34,603 nt of DNA from Vulcanimicrobiota bacterium (GTDB lineage: Bacteria > Pseudomonadota > Gammaproteobacteria > Xanthomonadales > Rhodanobacteraceae): NCBI GenBank assembly GCA_903970555.1, contig CAJCJD010000146.1, positions 1 through 34,603 on the forward strand, read 5' to 3'. Each line of letters starts with the position of its first letter. Positions within the stretch are counted from its first letter, which is position 1. Positions 17,210 to 25,618 of the stretch are shown here, piece after piece. Position numbers and translations under genes: made by a program. The notes beneath the pieces were generated by a model. It ran no database searches. It worked only from the letters and a program-made list of their open reading frames with translations, and was not told the DNA's origin.

Positions 17210-17376
17210 AGGGCACGCGCAAGTCGTTTGATGATGTATCCATCGCTGGTGGTCAGCGGAGTAGCAACAGCTACGGTCATTGGCGCATCCGTAGTAGTCG
17301 GCTTAAGGCAAATCGCTTCCAGTGATCTCGTGCTGGCCGTAGAGCTGGCCGAGGGCGGTGTGGGCATCGAGCGGAG
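17210..17376 (-). pseudogene. Decayed duplicate of the toxin 3' end and immunity 5' end
   Basis: Read on the minus strand directly after the immunity candidate stop, 17265-17370 is clearly homologous to 17915-18030. The duplicate encodes LDAHTALGQLYGQHEITGSDLP and then a stop; the intact toxin has DANTAVNAIGQIYGQHEITGGGIP and continues. The overlapping immunity start is also conserved (ATGACCGTAGC). That second frame reads MTVAVATPLTTSDGYIIKR and corresponds to the first few codons of the intact immunity gene fused to its internal segment AVPLITRDGYVIEQ, with about 70 codons missing. The remnant frame then runs into sspB antisense sequence. It is a broken second toxin-end/immunity cassette. 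Confidence 0.75.
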
Positions 17377-17928
17377 TCAATCAGGCGAAGTAACGGCAAG
17401 GCGTATCGCGCAATTTGGCTGCGCATTCGTCACCAGAATCGAAACGTCTCCCCTCTCTGTAGTTCTTCCAAAACCAGCCACATCGTTTGGAAGAGGTCCA
17501 CTGAGTGAGGTCGGAAAGCGCGGCAAGTCAAACATCTGGCGCAATGGTCCAGCGGGCACGCACGGTGTAGCGGCAAACTCCAGGCCAAGCGCGAAAAGGT
17601 TGTGTCCATCCGCACGCCAGTGATTCGATCGAGGCATGGCCTCGCGCACATCGACTTGTTCAATGACATAACCGTCGCGGGTGATGAGCGGGACGGCAAT
17701 GTCATACAAACGCATTGAAGGCGTATCTCTCTGATGGCGCAGTGAGGTATTCAGAAATGCTTGCACGGCTTCACGTGTAGTGGGCATGGGCTCGGGCAAC
17801 GCAAGAGCCAATTCTTGCAAGGTATAGGGCAACGGTTGCGGGGCGTCGGTGGACATAGCGGCTCCGGTCAGCAAAGGGGCAAAGGCAAGAGCAAGAACGG
17901 CGCGTTTAGTGACCGAAGCTACGGTCAT
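17377..17928 (-). CDS. Exported protein, immunity candidate for the adjacent metallopeptidase toxin
   Basis: A 183-aa protein from the ATG at 17928, preceded by GGAGG. The signal peptide (MTVASVTKRAVLALAFAPLLTGAAMS) predicts a periplasmic product. The mature part has LPYTLQELALALPEPMPTTREAVQAFL, AVPLITRDGYVIEQVDVREAMP and a Cys-containing C-terminus. I recognise no named family. The start lies inside the last codons of the putative toxin (23-base overlap), as is typical of coupled effector-immunity pairs. The broken second copy of its start lies just downstream. The immunity role is inferred from position, overlap, export and duplication only. Confidence 0.6.
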   Translation of the reverse strand: MTVASVTKRAVLALAFAPLLTGAAMSTDAPQPLPYTLQELALALPEPMPTTREAVQAFLNTSLRHQRDTPSMRLYDIAVPLITRDGYVIEQVDVREAMPRSNHWRADGHNLFALGLEFAATPCVPAGPLRQMFDLPRFPTSLSGPLPNDVAGFGRTTERGDVSILVTNAQPNCAIRLAVTSPD

Positions 17929-19027
17929 AGGCGCCTCCGTAATAGTCGGCATAGGGAATGCCGCCACCGGTGATTTCATGCTGGCCGTAGATCTGGCCGA
18001 TGGCGTTGACGGCAGTGTTGGCATCGCCACTGATGGTGTACTGCTGATAGATGGCCTGATACTGCGGCACCAGCACGTAGGGGCTGGCGCTGGCGACACC
18101 GATGTCCGGCCCGCCCGCAGCCAGTATCTCGTGCTGCACACTGATGTTGTTGAGTGTGGCCCAGCCCTCGCCGCGTAGAGCGCTGTCGATATAGGCGGCG
18201 CGGGAGCTGGTATCCCATTGGTTGGGATGTAGGGCGTGGCCTATTTCGTGCGAGAGTTGCTGTACCACGACCTTCGGCCGACTCCGCAAGTCGGGGCTGA
18301 TCTCAATGTGCGCAGGTTTTTCGTAAATCGTTTGGCTAGGCGGCCCTTTGCCGTAGCCAAATGTCCAGTCTCTATCATCGAGTTGCTTCAACTGCGCCTG
18401 CAACGTCGGCGACTTCGCGGCAATGGCGTCCACTTCACTGCCAAGCCCGGTAACGAAGGGTGGGGTCTTTGGCAAATTCGGCAGGGCGCGTTGCACGGCT
18501 TCGGTGACGTCGCCGGGGTCGCCGTCCATGGACCAGTCAGGAGGCGGGGCCGCTGCAGCGGCCGCCGGAGTGCCGCCGCCCCACCAGGGCTGGGACAACT
18601 GGTATATCAGCCACTCCACCGCGCTGCGAAGGAACAGATGGCCTTCGCCGCTGCAGTATTCCCACTGGTTGGAAGAGGAGTCTGTGGCATCCATCCGCCG
18701 CTGCACCACCGGTTTAAATGGCGAACACTTGAGCAGGAATATCTCGCCCTGCTCCAGGGCCTTGGCCAGTTGGTCACGGATATAGCCGAGTGGAACCCAT
18801 GGGGAACATAAGCTGCCAAAGCGGTGGGGCATCTGCCGGATCACCCGGTAACAGGCGTCGTCCGGCAGCCGGCGCATCTCGCTTGTGGCAAAGAAGGGAT
18901 GCTCAATGCGCGGTAAGTCGTCGAGATGGAGCTCGTCGCGACACACGAGCTTGGTGGAGAGCACTACCATGCCATCATCCTTGGCTATCATTACGGGCAG
19001 GGAAGCCGCGCGTTGTGCGGGCTCCAT
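17906..19027 (-). CDS. Putative polymorphic/secreted toxin with a zinc-metallopeptidase (HEXXH) domain
   Basis: A 373-aa protein in two parts. Residues 1 to about 150 form an unrecognised domain (CRDELHLDDLPRIEHPFFAT, CYRVIRQMPHRFGSLCSPW). A linker rich in Gly, Ala and Pro (GGGTPAAAAAAPPPDW) follows. The C-terminal domain of about 210 aa holds the gluzincin-type motif LSHEIGHALHP (His260, Glu261, His264; bases 18236-18250). A candidate third ligand, Glu287, is in RGEGWATLNN. There is no signal peptide, whereas its overlapping partner has one; this suits an effector delivered into another cell's periplasm. The start is uncertain. No ribosome binding site precedes the ATG at 19027, an AAGGA precedes one at 18970, and protein-like sequence continues in frame upstream to a stop at 19097. 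The toxin function is inference. Confidence 0.6.
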   Translation of the reverse strand: MEPAQRAASLPVMIAKDDGMVVLSTKLVCRDELHLDDLPRIEHPFFATSEMRRLPDDACYRVIRQMPHRFGSLCSPWVPLGYIRDQLAKALEQGEIFLLKCSPFKPVVQRRMDATDSSSNQWEYCSGEGHLFLRSAVEWLIYQLSQPWWGGGTPAAAAAAPPPDWSMDGDPGDVTEAVQRALPNLPKTPPFVTGLGSEVDAIAAKSPTLQAQLKQLDDRDWTFGYGKGPPSQTIYEKPAHIEISPDLRSRPKVVVQQLSHEIGHALHPNQWDTSSRAAYIDSALRGEGWATLNNISVQHEILAAGGPDIGVASASPYVLVPQYQAIYQQYTISGDANTAVNAIGQIYGQHEITGGGIPYADYYGGAYDRSFGH

Positions 19028-19152
19028 ATCGCGTTCTAGCAGTTGCTCGAATGTGCCACTAGCGGCGGCGTCAACGAAGGGTGTTTGGCCTACAAGTCAA
19101 GGCGTAGATCATGAAGGGCAAGCGTTCAACCCACTCGCCCGGATGTCCCTAC

Positions 19153-19189
19153 GGTCGCTAAACCTATCGACGGGTGGTGGTCGCTAAAC
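19153..19189. repeat. Pair of 11-bp direct repeats upstream of the toxin gene
   Basis: GGTCGCTAAAC occurs at 19153-19163 and again at 19179-19189, 26 bases apart start to start. Both lie in the 185-base gap between the DUF3301 and toxin genes, upstream of the latter. They may be operator sites or a recombination trace; no promoter is obvious. Confidence 0.6.
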
Positions 19190-19212
19190 TTGCGCTAGTC
19201 GTTAGTAAACGA

Positions 19213-19620
19213 TCAGGAGTCCCGACGCTTGCGGGGTTGGAAAGGCACCACATTGCCGTTGCCTATGGTCGATGCGTCGTCTTCGGTATGTTCGATCCGT
19301 TCCGGCGTATACAGCTCGATCGTTGGCAGGATCAGCGCGGTCGGCGCATTGCCGATCATCCACAAGTGGCCCGGTTCGCGATCGTTGCCGTCGATACTTA
19401 CTTCGAAGCTGTAACGTCGCTCGATGACGCGTCGACCGCTTAAGCGACGCAAGCGCAGTCCACTCAATCCGACGGTTTCATCCAGCAACTGCAGGCCATG
19501 CTGATAACAGCGCGAGCGTGCCTCTTGGATGGCTTTGTCGCGCGCACGGCTCAGGTTGAGCCACGTGCCAGCAATGGCAAGCAAGATCAGAAGCAGCAGG
19601 AGTGTGGCCAGGTCGCCCAT
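19213..19620 (-). CDS. DUF3301 domain-containing small membrane protein
   Basis: A 135-aa protein of unknown function. One N-terminal membrane helix (MGDLATLLLLLILLAIAGTWLN) is followed by the family core ARDKAIQEARSRCYQHGLQLLDETVGLSGLRLRR and then RRYSFEVSIDGNDREPGHLWMIG. A basic C-terminus (PRKRRDS) ends the protein. DUF3301 proteins are found in gammaproteobacteria and I know of no established role. The gene starts 36 bases after the nadC stop on the same strand and is probably the last member of the DUF1631-nadC-DUF3301 unit. It marks the conserved edge of the accessory toxin island. Confidence 0.88.
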   Translation of the reverse strand: MGDLATLLLLLILLAIAGTWLNLSRARDKAIQEARSRCYQHGLQLLDETVGLSGLRLRRLSGRRVIERRYSFEVSIDGNDREPGHLWMIGNAPTALILPTIELYTPERIEHTEDDASTIGNGNVVPFQPRKRRDS

Positions 19621-19656
19621 ACACGCAGTGTGTGGGCGACCACACTGACCCGCAAG

Positions 19657-20514
19657 TCAGCCGACCTTCAAACGAAGCGAAAGATCGATAGCCCGCACAT
19701 TCTTGGTCAGCGAGCCGACCGAGATGTAATCCACGCCGGTATGGGCGTAGTCGCCGATGGTCTGCAAATCGACGTTGCCGGAAATTTCCAGCGGGATACG
19801 CCCAGCCGTGTACGCGACCGCTTCGCGCATCAATGGCAGGGTGAAGTTGTCGAGCATGATGCGATCGACGCCGGCATCCAGAGCCTGCTGCAGCTCGTCG
19901 AGATTCTCCACTTCCACCTCAAGCAACAAGGTCGGATGGAGTTGGCGCGCGGCCAGTACCGCTGCGGCGATGCTGCCGGCGGCGATGATATGGTTTTCTT
20001 TCACCAGGATCGCGTCGTACAAGCCGATGCGGTGATTATGGCCGCCACCGCAACGCACGGCGTATTTTTGCGCCAAGCGCAGGCCGGGCACGGTCTTGCG
20101 GGTATCGAGCACGCGCACGTTGGTGCCGGCGACGGCGGCGACATACGCGGCGGTGATCGTGGCCGTGCCGGACAGCATCTGAAGGAAGTTCAAGGCGGAG
20201 CGTTCGGCACTCACCAGCGCACGTGCGTTGCCACGGACATCGCACACCACCATGCCGGGTGCGATGCGATCACCATCGCTCACGTGCCAGTCGATGCGCG
20301 CGTCCGGATCGAGCTTGTGCATGCAGGCATCGAACCACGGAATGCCGGCGATCACCGCATCCTCGCGGCAGGTCAGCTTGGCGGTCGCTTGGGCGGCGGC
20401 GGGTAGCAGGCTCGCCGTGGCGTCGCCTCGGCCTAGATCCTCGGCAAAGGCGCGGTCCACATCGGAGGCGATTGAAGCGGAATCAGGTGGTGAAAAACGA
20501 GATGCAGAGGTCAT
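19657..20514 (-). CDS. nadC: Nicotinate-nucleotide pyrophosphorylase (carboxylating)
   Basis: Quinolinate phosphoribosyltransferase, which makes nicotinate mononucleotide from quinolinate and PRPP in de novo NAD synthesis. The 285-aa product has the family landmarks: DLGRGDATASLLP, VAGTNVRVLDTRKTVPGLR, QKYAVRCGGGHNHRIGLYDAILVKENH, EVEVENLDELQQALDAGVDRIMLDNF, and a C-terminal ISVGSLTKNVRAIDLSL. The start overlaps the stop of the DUF1631 gene (ATGA), so the two are translationally coupled. Confidence 0.97.
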   Translation of the reverse strand: MTSASRFSPPDSASIASDVDRAFAEDLGRGDATASLLPAAAQATAKLTCREDAVIAGIPWFDACMHKLDPDARIDWHVSDGDRIAPGMVVCDVRGNARALVSAERSALNFLQMLSGTATITAAYVAAVAGTNVRVLDTRKTVPGLRLAQKYAVRCGGGHNHRIGLYDAILVKENHIIAAGSIAAAVLAARQLHPTLLLEVEVENLDELQQALDAGVDRIMLDNFTLPLMREAVAYTAGRIPLEISGNVDLQTIGDYAHTGVDYISVGSLTKNVRAIDLSLRLKVG

Positions 20515-22805
20515 TCGGTATCGCTGGTTCGGCCTTCTTCATGGCTGAGCCGATCGACGATGGCGTCCATCGCACGATCGAACAAGGCATTGGAGGCGAG
20601 GATGCGTGCACGGCCGTCCACCATCACGGTGGCCAGTTCATACGGCGAGTAGTCCGCTACTTTCAAGCCGCGGCGGTTGACGAACAGGTAGCGACCGCTC
20701 ATCGGGCTGATCCATGAAAGCTTGGCGCGCTCGAAGTGTTCGTCCTGACCGCTGAACTCCAGCCAGGTGCCAGGCTTGAGTGCGCTGATTCGCTCAAGCT
20801 CTTCGCGCACTTCGGGCGTGATGGCGGCCTCTTCGGGTTCGGCGTTGGCCGATTCCTCTTCGAGTTCGGCCATGCTTTCGGCAATGGGCTGAATGCTTTC
20901 CGGAATCGGTAGCGGGGCAGGCGTGCCTTCGACGGTTTGCGGTTGTTCGGCTGCCGGTACGGCTTCACCCAGTTGCTGACGGTAGTACGTGTGCAGCTGA
21001 CCGAGCAGGCGTTCGATGTCGGCGTCCTGGAACGCGACATTCGACAGACCCTTGCGCAGCGCGCGCTCGATGCCGGGCAGCAGCTGGCGCAGGTCGCGTT
21101 TGGCGTCCGGCGTGCGCACCGGCTTGGTGCTGGCGATGAAGGCGTCGACGAAGCGCAGGGCTTCGCGGAATTCGGTGGACTCCTCACCCTTACGCAGGAT
21201 GGTGAGCACCATGTAATTCGCCCACGCGCGCGACAGCACGCCGTGGATCAGCGGCGGCAACGAGTGGTCGCCGATGCGGTTGAGGATTTCGCGCGCGGCG
21301 CGGCGGCGCGCCTGCTCCAGTTTTTCGCGGCCGCGCGTGGACTCGGCAACACGCTGCTCGGCCAGCTCGGCGCGGCGGCGGTTGGTGTCCTGAAATTGTT
21401 GCAGCTCGGCGGACAGGCGATCGAAGATCGTCATGTCGTCGTCGAATTCCTGCAGCAAGCGATCGACGATGGCCTTGATGGTGTCGTGCAGGCGGCCGTC
21501 GCGGTCGGATTCTTCTGACCAGCTCTTGGCCGCATCGGCCAGGCCATCGAGCAAGCGGCGTGCAGGATGCTGGCGGTGCGCGAACAGCTTGCGATCGAGG
21601 ATCGCGGCCTTGAGATACGGAATCTGCAAGCGTGCCAGCATCACCTGCATCTGTGACGGCAGATTGCGGTCTTCGAGGATGAACTCGAATAGCATGCCGA
21701 CCAGATCGATGGTGTCTTCGTCGATCGTGGCGATCTGGCCTGGGCGCTGGCCGCGCAAGGAACCGAGCTGCGACATCAGCTGTTCTTTGAGGTGCAGCAC
21801 CTGCTCGGTGATATCCATCACGCTGCTGCCAACGGGCAGCGCTGGCTGGACCGTGGCGGCCTGGCTCTGCAACACGCTGAGTGCGCCGATCAGCTCGTTC
21901 GCGGTGGGCAGCGGACCGTGCGTGATCGCCGAAAGCGGAACGGTCGGGTGCGCGCGACGCGCGCCGAACAAGGTGCGCAACGTTTGCAGCAGCTCAGCCG
22001 AGGCTTCGCTATCGTCAGCCTGCACCGGTGCGGGCACGTCGCCTTGTGCCGCCGTCGCTGCGCCTGCCGCGGCGTTTGTACCGCCGGCCGTGTTGCGCAG
22101 TACTTCATGACGCAGCTGCGGCAGTACGCCGGCGCGCATCAACTCGGCGTTGGTTTCCTGATACAGCTCGTCCAGCGACGCCATCACATAGCGATCGAAA
22201 AGCTTGTAGATGATCAGCTTCACGCGCATGTCGGCGCTGAGTTCGCGCATCGACTGGCGGAAGGCTTGTGCCAGCAACGCCGGCCCGATGGGATTGGTCG
22301 CATCGTCGATGCGCGTGCCGCCACAGATCACCGACAAGCGCTGATTGACCGCAAACAGGTCGCGCGCCAATCGCGTTTCGTTCTTGCCGATCAGGCTGGT
22401 GATGGCCAACGATTCTTCCAGTTCGTTGTCGGCCACCAGCGAGAGTTCGATGGAGCCGGCCAGCGGCGGCGGCGCGTTGTTCTGGCTGCTGCTGTGATGG
22501 CCGTTGACGAAATCGTTCAGCTCGCGCGACACCTGCGCAAGAAAGCTGCGCTCGATCACCGGGCGACGCTTGCGCACTTCGCGCATGCCGTCGAAATAAT
22601 GCATCTGCGCGGCATTGTTCTCGGCCTTCTCGGCGAGATCGAACAGCGCATCGTCGACGTGCTCGAACATGTTGCCAATGTATTGCTGCAGACGACGGGT
22701 TGCGATGCTGCGAACGGCATTCAGCAGGTCGCCGCCGCGGCCACTGGAGGGGTCCAGTCGCTGGCTGAGATTGACGATGTTCGATGATTCGTTAGCTTCT
22801 TTCAT
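20511..22805 (-). CDS. DUF1631 family protein
   Basis: A 764-aa cytosolic, mainly helical protein of unknown function, long-known in Xanthomonas and Pseudomonas as DUF1631. Recognisable stretches are SLVADNELEESLAITSLIGKNETRLARDLFAVNQRLSVICGG, then LFDRYVMASLDELYQETNAELM, LVGMLFEFILEDRNLPSQMQVMLARLQIPYLKAAILDRKLFAHRQHPARRLLDGLA, and GRYLFVNRRGLKVADYSP near the C-terminus. The last is reminiscent of PilZ-like folds seen at the end of related proteins. An Ala-rich insertion lies near residues 245-265. The open frame can begin at a GTG at 22811; the ATG two codons later is preferred. It is coupled to nadC by an ATGA overlap. Confidence 0.85.
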   Translation of the reverse strand: MKEANESSNIVNLSQRLDPSSGRGGDLLNAVRSIATRRLQQYIGNMFEHVDDALFDLAEKAENNAAQMHYFDGMREVRKRRPVIERSFLAQVSRELNDFVNGHHSSSQNNAPPPLAGSIELSLVADNELEESLAITSLIGKNETRLARDLFAVNQRLSVICGGTRIDDATNPIGPALLAQAFRQSMRELSADMRVKLIIYKLFDRYVMASLDELYQETNAELMRAGVLPQLRHEVLRNTAGGTNAAAGAATAAQGDVPAPVQADDSEASAELLQTLRTLFGARRAHPTVPLSAITHGPLPTANELIGALSVLQSQAATVQPALPVGSSVMDITEQVLHLKEQLMSQLGSLRGQRPGQIATIDEDTIDLVGMLFEFILEDRNLPSQMQVMLARLQIPYLKAAILDRKLFAHRQHPARRLLDGLADAAKSWSEESDRDGRLHDTIKAIVDRLLQEFDDDMTIFDRLSAELQQFQDTNRRRAELAEQRVAESTRGREKLEQARRRAAREILNRIGDHSLPPLIHGVLSRAWANYMVLTILRKGEESTEFREALRFVDAFIASTKPVRTPDAKRDLRQLLPGIERALRKGLSNVAFQDADIERLLGQLHTYYRQQLGEAVPAAEQPQTVEGTPAPLPIPESIQPIAESMAELEEESANAEPEEAAITPEVREELERISALKPGTWLEFSGQDEHFERAKLSWISPMSGRYLFVNRRGLKVADYSPYELATVMVDGRARILASNALFDRAMDAIVDRLSHEEGRTSDTE

Positions 22806-22951
22806 CGCCACACCCCTGTGGTTTGCGCAAATTACTTATGACGACGGTCTGCTGGCTGATCCGTCAAACATAAGCGAAAACGGGTCGGCCCGCCATGCTG
22901 GGCATCATGAAACCGTGATTTGCGTTCAGCCGGGATCGGAAAGGCAGGTTT

Positions 22952-23224
22952 TTACGCCGCCGCTGGGAAATCAGTCAGTTGGGTGGTGCCGATGCCTTCT
23001 TCGGGCAGCATGACCGGAATGCCGTCTTCGACCCGGTAGATGACCTTGCGGTCTACCGTGATCAGCCCTTCGGTCAGGCGTCCTTGGACCGGGGTGCCGG
23101 CCACATTAAGCAATTGGCCGCCATCGATAGCCCGATTCAGGGCGGTGAGCTCGCTGGTGTTGAGCGGCCGCAGTGGCGTCTTACTGACTGGGCAACACAG
23201 GATGTCGAGCAGGCGTTTGTCCAT
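22952..23224 (-). CDS. Trm112 family protein
   Basis: A 90-aa protein of the Trm112/YcaR (UPF0434) family: [19 protein letters not shown], then [33 protein letters not shown]. Eukaryotic Trm112 activates several methyltransferases; the bacterial role is not settled. The first zinc knuckle, usually CPxC, reads CCPVS, and no second Cys pair is present, so zinc binding is doubtful. This matches what I recall of Xanthomonad homologues. The gene is divergent from purE across 67 bases. Confidence 0.88.
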   Translation of the reverse strand: MDKRLLDILCCPVSKTPLRPLNTSELTALNRAIDGGQLLNVAGTPVQGRLTEGLITVDRKVIYRVEDGIPVMLPEEGIGTTQLTDFPAAA

Positions 23225-23262
23225 AGAGGGCGACAGGTATCGTTGCAATGCAGGGAAGCTCG

Positions 23263-23268
23263 TACAAT
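23263..23268 (+). promoter_or_regulatory. Candidate -10 box for purE-purK
   Basis: TACAAT lies 23 bases before the purE ATG in the short divergent gap with the Trm112 gene. No well-placed -35 is visible. Confidence 0.35.
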
Positions 23269-23291
23269 ATCCCCTTTTGGACGACTGGGCC

Positions 23292-23795
23292 ATGACAGGA
23301 ACAGCTGCAGCGCCGCGGGTAGGCGTGGTGATGGGATCGCGTTCGGATTGGGAAACCATGACGCACGCCGCCGAAGTGCTCCAGGAGCTGGGCGTGGCGC
23401 ACGAGGTGCGGGTGGTCTCTGCGCACCGCACACCCGATCTGCTGTTCCGCTACGCCGAAGAGGCGGTGGGCAGGGGCATCCAGGTCATCATCGCCGGTGC
23501 TGGCGGCGCGGCCCATTTGCCGGGCATGCTGGCGGCCAAGACGCGGTTGCCGGTGCTGGGTGTGCCGGTGCAATCCAAAGCGCTCAACGGCATGGATTCG
23601 TTGCTTTCCATCGCGCAGATGCCCGCCGGTATCCCGGTTGGCACGTTGGCGATCGGGCGTGCGGGTGCCGTCAATGCGGGGTTGCTCGCCGCCTCGGTGC
23701 TCGCACTGCACGATCCGGCGTTGGCCGAGGCTGTTGACGCTTATCGCGCCAAGCAAACCCAAACCGTTCTCGATAACCCGGACCCTCGCTCGTGA
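23292..23795 (+). CDS. purE: N5-carboxyaminoimidazole ribonucleotide mutase
   Basis: PurE moves the carboxylate of N5-CAIR to give CAIR in de novo purine synthesis. The 167-aa product starts at 23292; the 84-codon upstream extension is antisense to the Trm112 gene. Diagnostic segments are [23 protein letters not shown] (substrate-binding His), [14 protein letters not shown] and [24 protein letters not shown]. The stop TGA overlaps the GTG start of purK (GTGA). Confidence 0.97.
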   Translation: MTGTAAAPRVGVVMGSRSDWETMTHAAEVLQELGVAHEVRVVSAHRTPDLLFRYAEEAVGRGIQVIIAGAGGAAHLPGMLAAKTRLPVLGVPVQSKALNGMDSLLSIAQMPAGIPVGTLAIGRAGAVNAGLLAASVLALHDPALAEAVDAYRAKQTQTVLDNPDPRS

Positions 23796-24949
23796 CCCAA
23801 CGCCGTCAGCCCGTTCTGGGCATTTTGGGTGGCGGTCAGCTGGCCAGGATGCTTGCCCTCGCCGCAGCACCGCTTGGCGTCAACACGCTTGTCGTGGATA
23901 GCGCCGCCGATGCCTGTGCCGGCCAGGTCGCACCGTTGCGGTTGGCGGACTGGACCGACTACGCGGCGTTGGAAAAATTCGCGGCCGAGGTCGATGTGGT
24001 GACCTTCGATTTCGAGAATGTGCCGGCCGAGACCGCGCATTGGCTGGCGGAGCGTGTTTCGGTATTCCCCGATCCGCGTGCGTTGGCGGTGGCGCAGGAT
24101 CGTTTGGCGGAAAAAACCTTGTTCCGCGAATGCGGATTGCAGACGCCGGCTTTCGAGGCGGTCGACACTCGCGCCGATCTGGATCGGGCGCTGGCGACCA
24201 TCGGTGCGCCGGCGATTCTGAAGACGCGTCGTCTCGGTTACGACGGCAAGGGGCAATTCCGCATCAAGCAGTTGTCCGACGCGGATGCCGCATGGGCGGC
24301 GCTCGGTTCGCAGGCCGGCGCACATGGTTTGATCCTGGAAGCCTTCGTGCCGTTTGAGCGCGAACTGTCGGTGCTGGCTGTGCGCACGCGTGATGGTGAT
24401 TTTCGTATCTGGCCGCTTACGCAGAATTGGCATACCGACGGCGTGCTCAGCCTGAGTCTCGCGCCTGCGCCTTCGGTAGATGCGTTGCAGGTTCGTGCGG
24501 CGGAATTGGCGCGTATCCTGGCCGAGCGCCTGGGTTACGTGGGCGTCTTTGCGCTGGAACTGTTCGTGAAGGATGGCCAGTTGCTTGGTAATGAGATGGC
24601 GCCGCGCGTGCACAACTCGGGTCATTGGACCATCGAAGGTGCGATCGCCAGTCAATTCGAAAATCATGTGCGTGCGGTGCTGGGCTTGCCGCTGGGCGAT
24701 ACCTCCGCACGCGGCTTCTCCGCCATGTTCAATTGGATCGGCACGTTGCCGGATGCGGCGCCGGTGCTAACTACGATCGATGCGCATTGGCATGACTACG
24801 GCAAGCAGCCACGTCCGGGACGCAAGGTTGGTCATGCAACGGTGTGCGCGGAAGAACCTGTCGTGCTGGCTGAGCGCATCGGTGATGTCGCACGTAAGCT
24901 GGGTCGCGAGGAGCAGGTCGCTCCTGCATTGCATCTGCTAGCGAAATAG
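23792..24949 (+). CDS. purK: 5-(carboxyamino)imidazole ribonucleotide synthase
   Basis: An ATP-grasp enzyme that makes N5-CAIR from AIR, bicarbonate and ATP, feeding PurE. The 385-aa product starts with GTG in a GTGA overlap with purE. It shows the N-terminal [45 protein letters not shown] (ATP binding), [44 protein letters not shown], and a C-terminal [17 protein letters not shown]. Confidence 0.97.
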   Translation: MTQRRQPVLGILGGGQLARMLALAAAPLGVNTLVVDSAADACAGQVAPLRLADWTDYAALEKFAAEVDVVTFDFENVPAETAHWLAERVSVFPDPRALAVAQDRLAEKTLFRECGLQTPAFEAVDTRADLDRALATIGAPAILKTRRLGYDGKGQFRIKQLSDADAAWAALGSQAGAHGLILEAFVPFERELSVLAVRTRDGDFRIWPLTQNWHTDGVLSLSLAPAPSVDALQVRAAELARILAERLGYVGVFALELFVKDGQLLGNEMAPRVHNSGHWTIEGAIASQFENHVRAVLGLPLGDTSARGFSAMFNWIGTLPDAAPVLTTIDAHWHDYGKQPRPGRKVGHATVCAEEPVVLAERIGDVARKLGREEQVAPALHLLAK

Positions 24950-24952
24950 CAA

Positions 24953-24979
24953 CCTCCTCTCCCCGTCGGGGAGAGGAGG
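24953..24979. terminator. Strong palindromic hairpin between convergent purK and sodB
   Basis: A perfect 12-bp stem, CCTCCTCTCCCC (24953-24964) with GGGGAGAGGAGG (24968-24979), around a GTC loop. It begins four bases after the purK stop codon. T-tracts are weak on both sides (TTGCTATTTC follows on the minus strand). Bidirectional termination is likely, and the motif also looks like a dispersed intergenic repeat. Confidence 0.65.
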
Positions 24980-24998
24980 CGAACGCAAAGAGCCATTC

Positions 24999-25580
24999 TC
25001 AGGCGAGATTCTTCGCCGCAAAATCCCAGTTCACCAGATTCCAGAACGACTCCAGATACTTCGGACGTGCGTTGCGGTAATCGATGTAATAGGCGTGTTC
25101 CCACACGTCCACGGTGAACAGCGGCTTGTCGCTGCCGGTGATCGGCGTAGCGGCGTTGGAGGTGTTCACGATGCCGAGCGAACCGTCCGGACGCTGCACC
25201 AGCCAGGTCCAGCCCGAGCCGAAGTTGCCGACGCCGGACTTGGTGAACTCTTCTTTGAACTTGTCGAATGAGCCGAAGGTCTTGGTGATGGCATCGGCCA
25301 GCTTGCCGCTGGGTGCGTTGCCGTCGCGCGGCGAGCGCATCGAGTGCCAATAGAAGGTGTGGTTCCAGACCTGGGCTGCGTTGTTGAACACGCCACCGGA
25401 CGACTTCTTGATGATGTCTTCCAGCGAGGCGCTCTCGAACTCGGTGCCCTTGATCAGGTTGTTGAGGTTGGTCACATAGGCCTGGTGGTGCTTGCCGTAA
25501 TGGAACTCCAGCGTTTCGGCCGAAATGTGCGGCTCAAGCGCGTTCTTTTCATAGGGCAGCGGGGGAAGTTCGATCGCCAT
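24999..25580 (-). CDS. sodB: Superoxide dismutase, Fe type
   Basis: A 193-aa cytosolic superoxide dismutase that converts superoxide to hydrogen peroxide and oxygen. The start at 25580 has AGGAG upstream. Metal ligands are His27 (LEFHYGKHH), His74 (VWNHTFYW), Asp158 and His162 ([10 protein letters not shown]). Gln70 in [11 protein letters not shown] and the sequence FGSGWTWLV are as in iron enzymes, although Mn or cambialistic use cannot be excluded from sequence. It is divergent from grxD, which works in iron-sulfur trafficking. Confidence 0.97.
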   Translation of the reverse strand: MAIELPPLPYEKNALEPHISAETLEFHYGKHHQAYVTNLNNLIKGTEFESASLEDIIKKSSGGVFNNAAQVWNHTFYWHSMRSPRDGNAPSGKLADAITKTFGSFDKFKEEFTKSGVGNFGSGWTWLVQRPDGSLGIVNTSNAATPITGSDKPLFTVDVWEHAYYIDYRNARPKYLESFWNLVNWDFAAKNLA

Positions 25581-25618
25581 GGGTAACTCCTGGGCGTTGG
25601 CTGAGGAAGACGGTCTTA

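Noticed and set aside
16960..17367. Minus-strand frame of 135 codons reaching into sspB, considered as a small gene
   Set aside because: Only the part 17210-17367 has homology (to the toxin/immunity junction); the rest is antisense to sspB. Recorded as a pseudogene remnant instead.
21792..22787. A 331-codon plus-strand frame opposite the DUF1631 gene
   Set aside because: High-GC antisense shadow, rich in His/Gln/Arg/Ala and without recognisable motifs; DUF1631 on the minus strand is the real gene.
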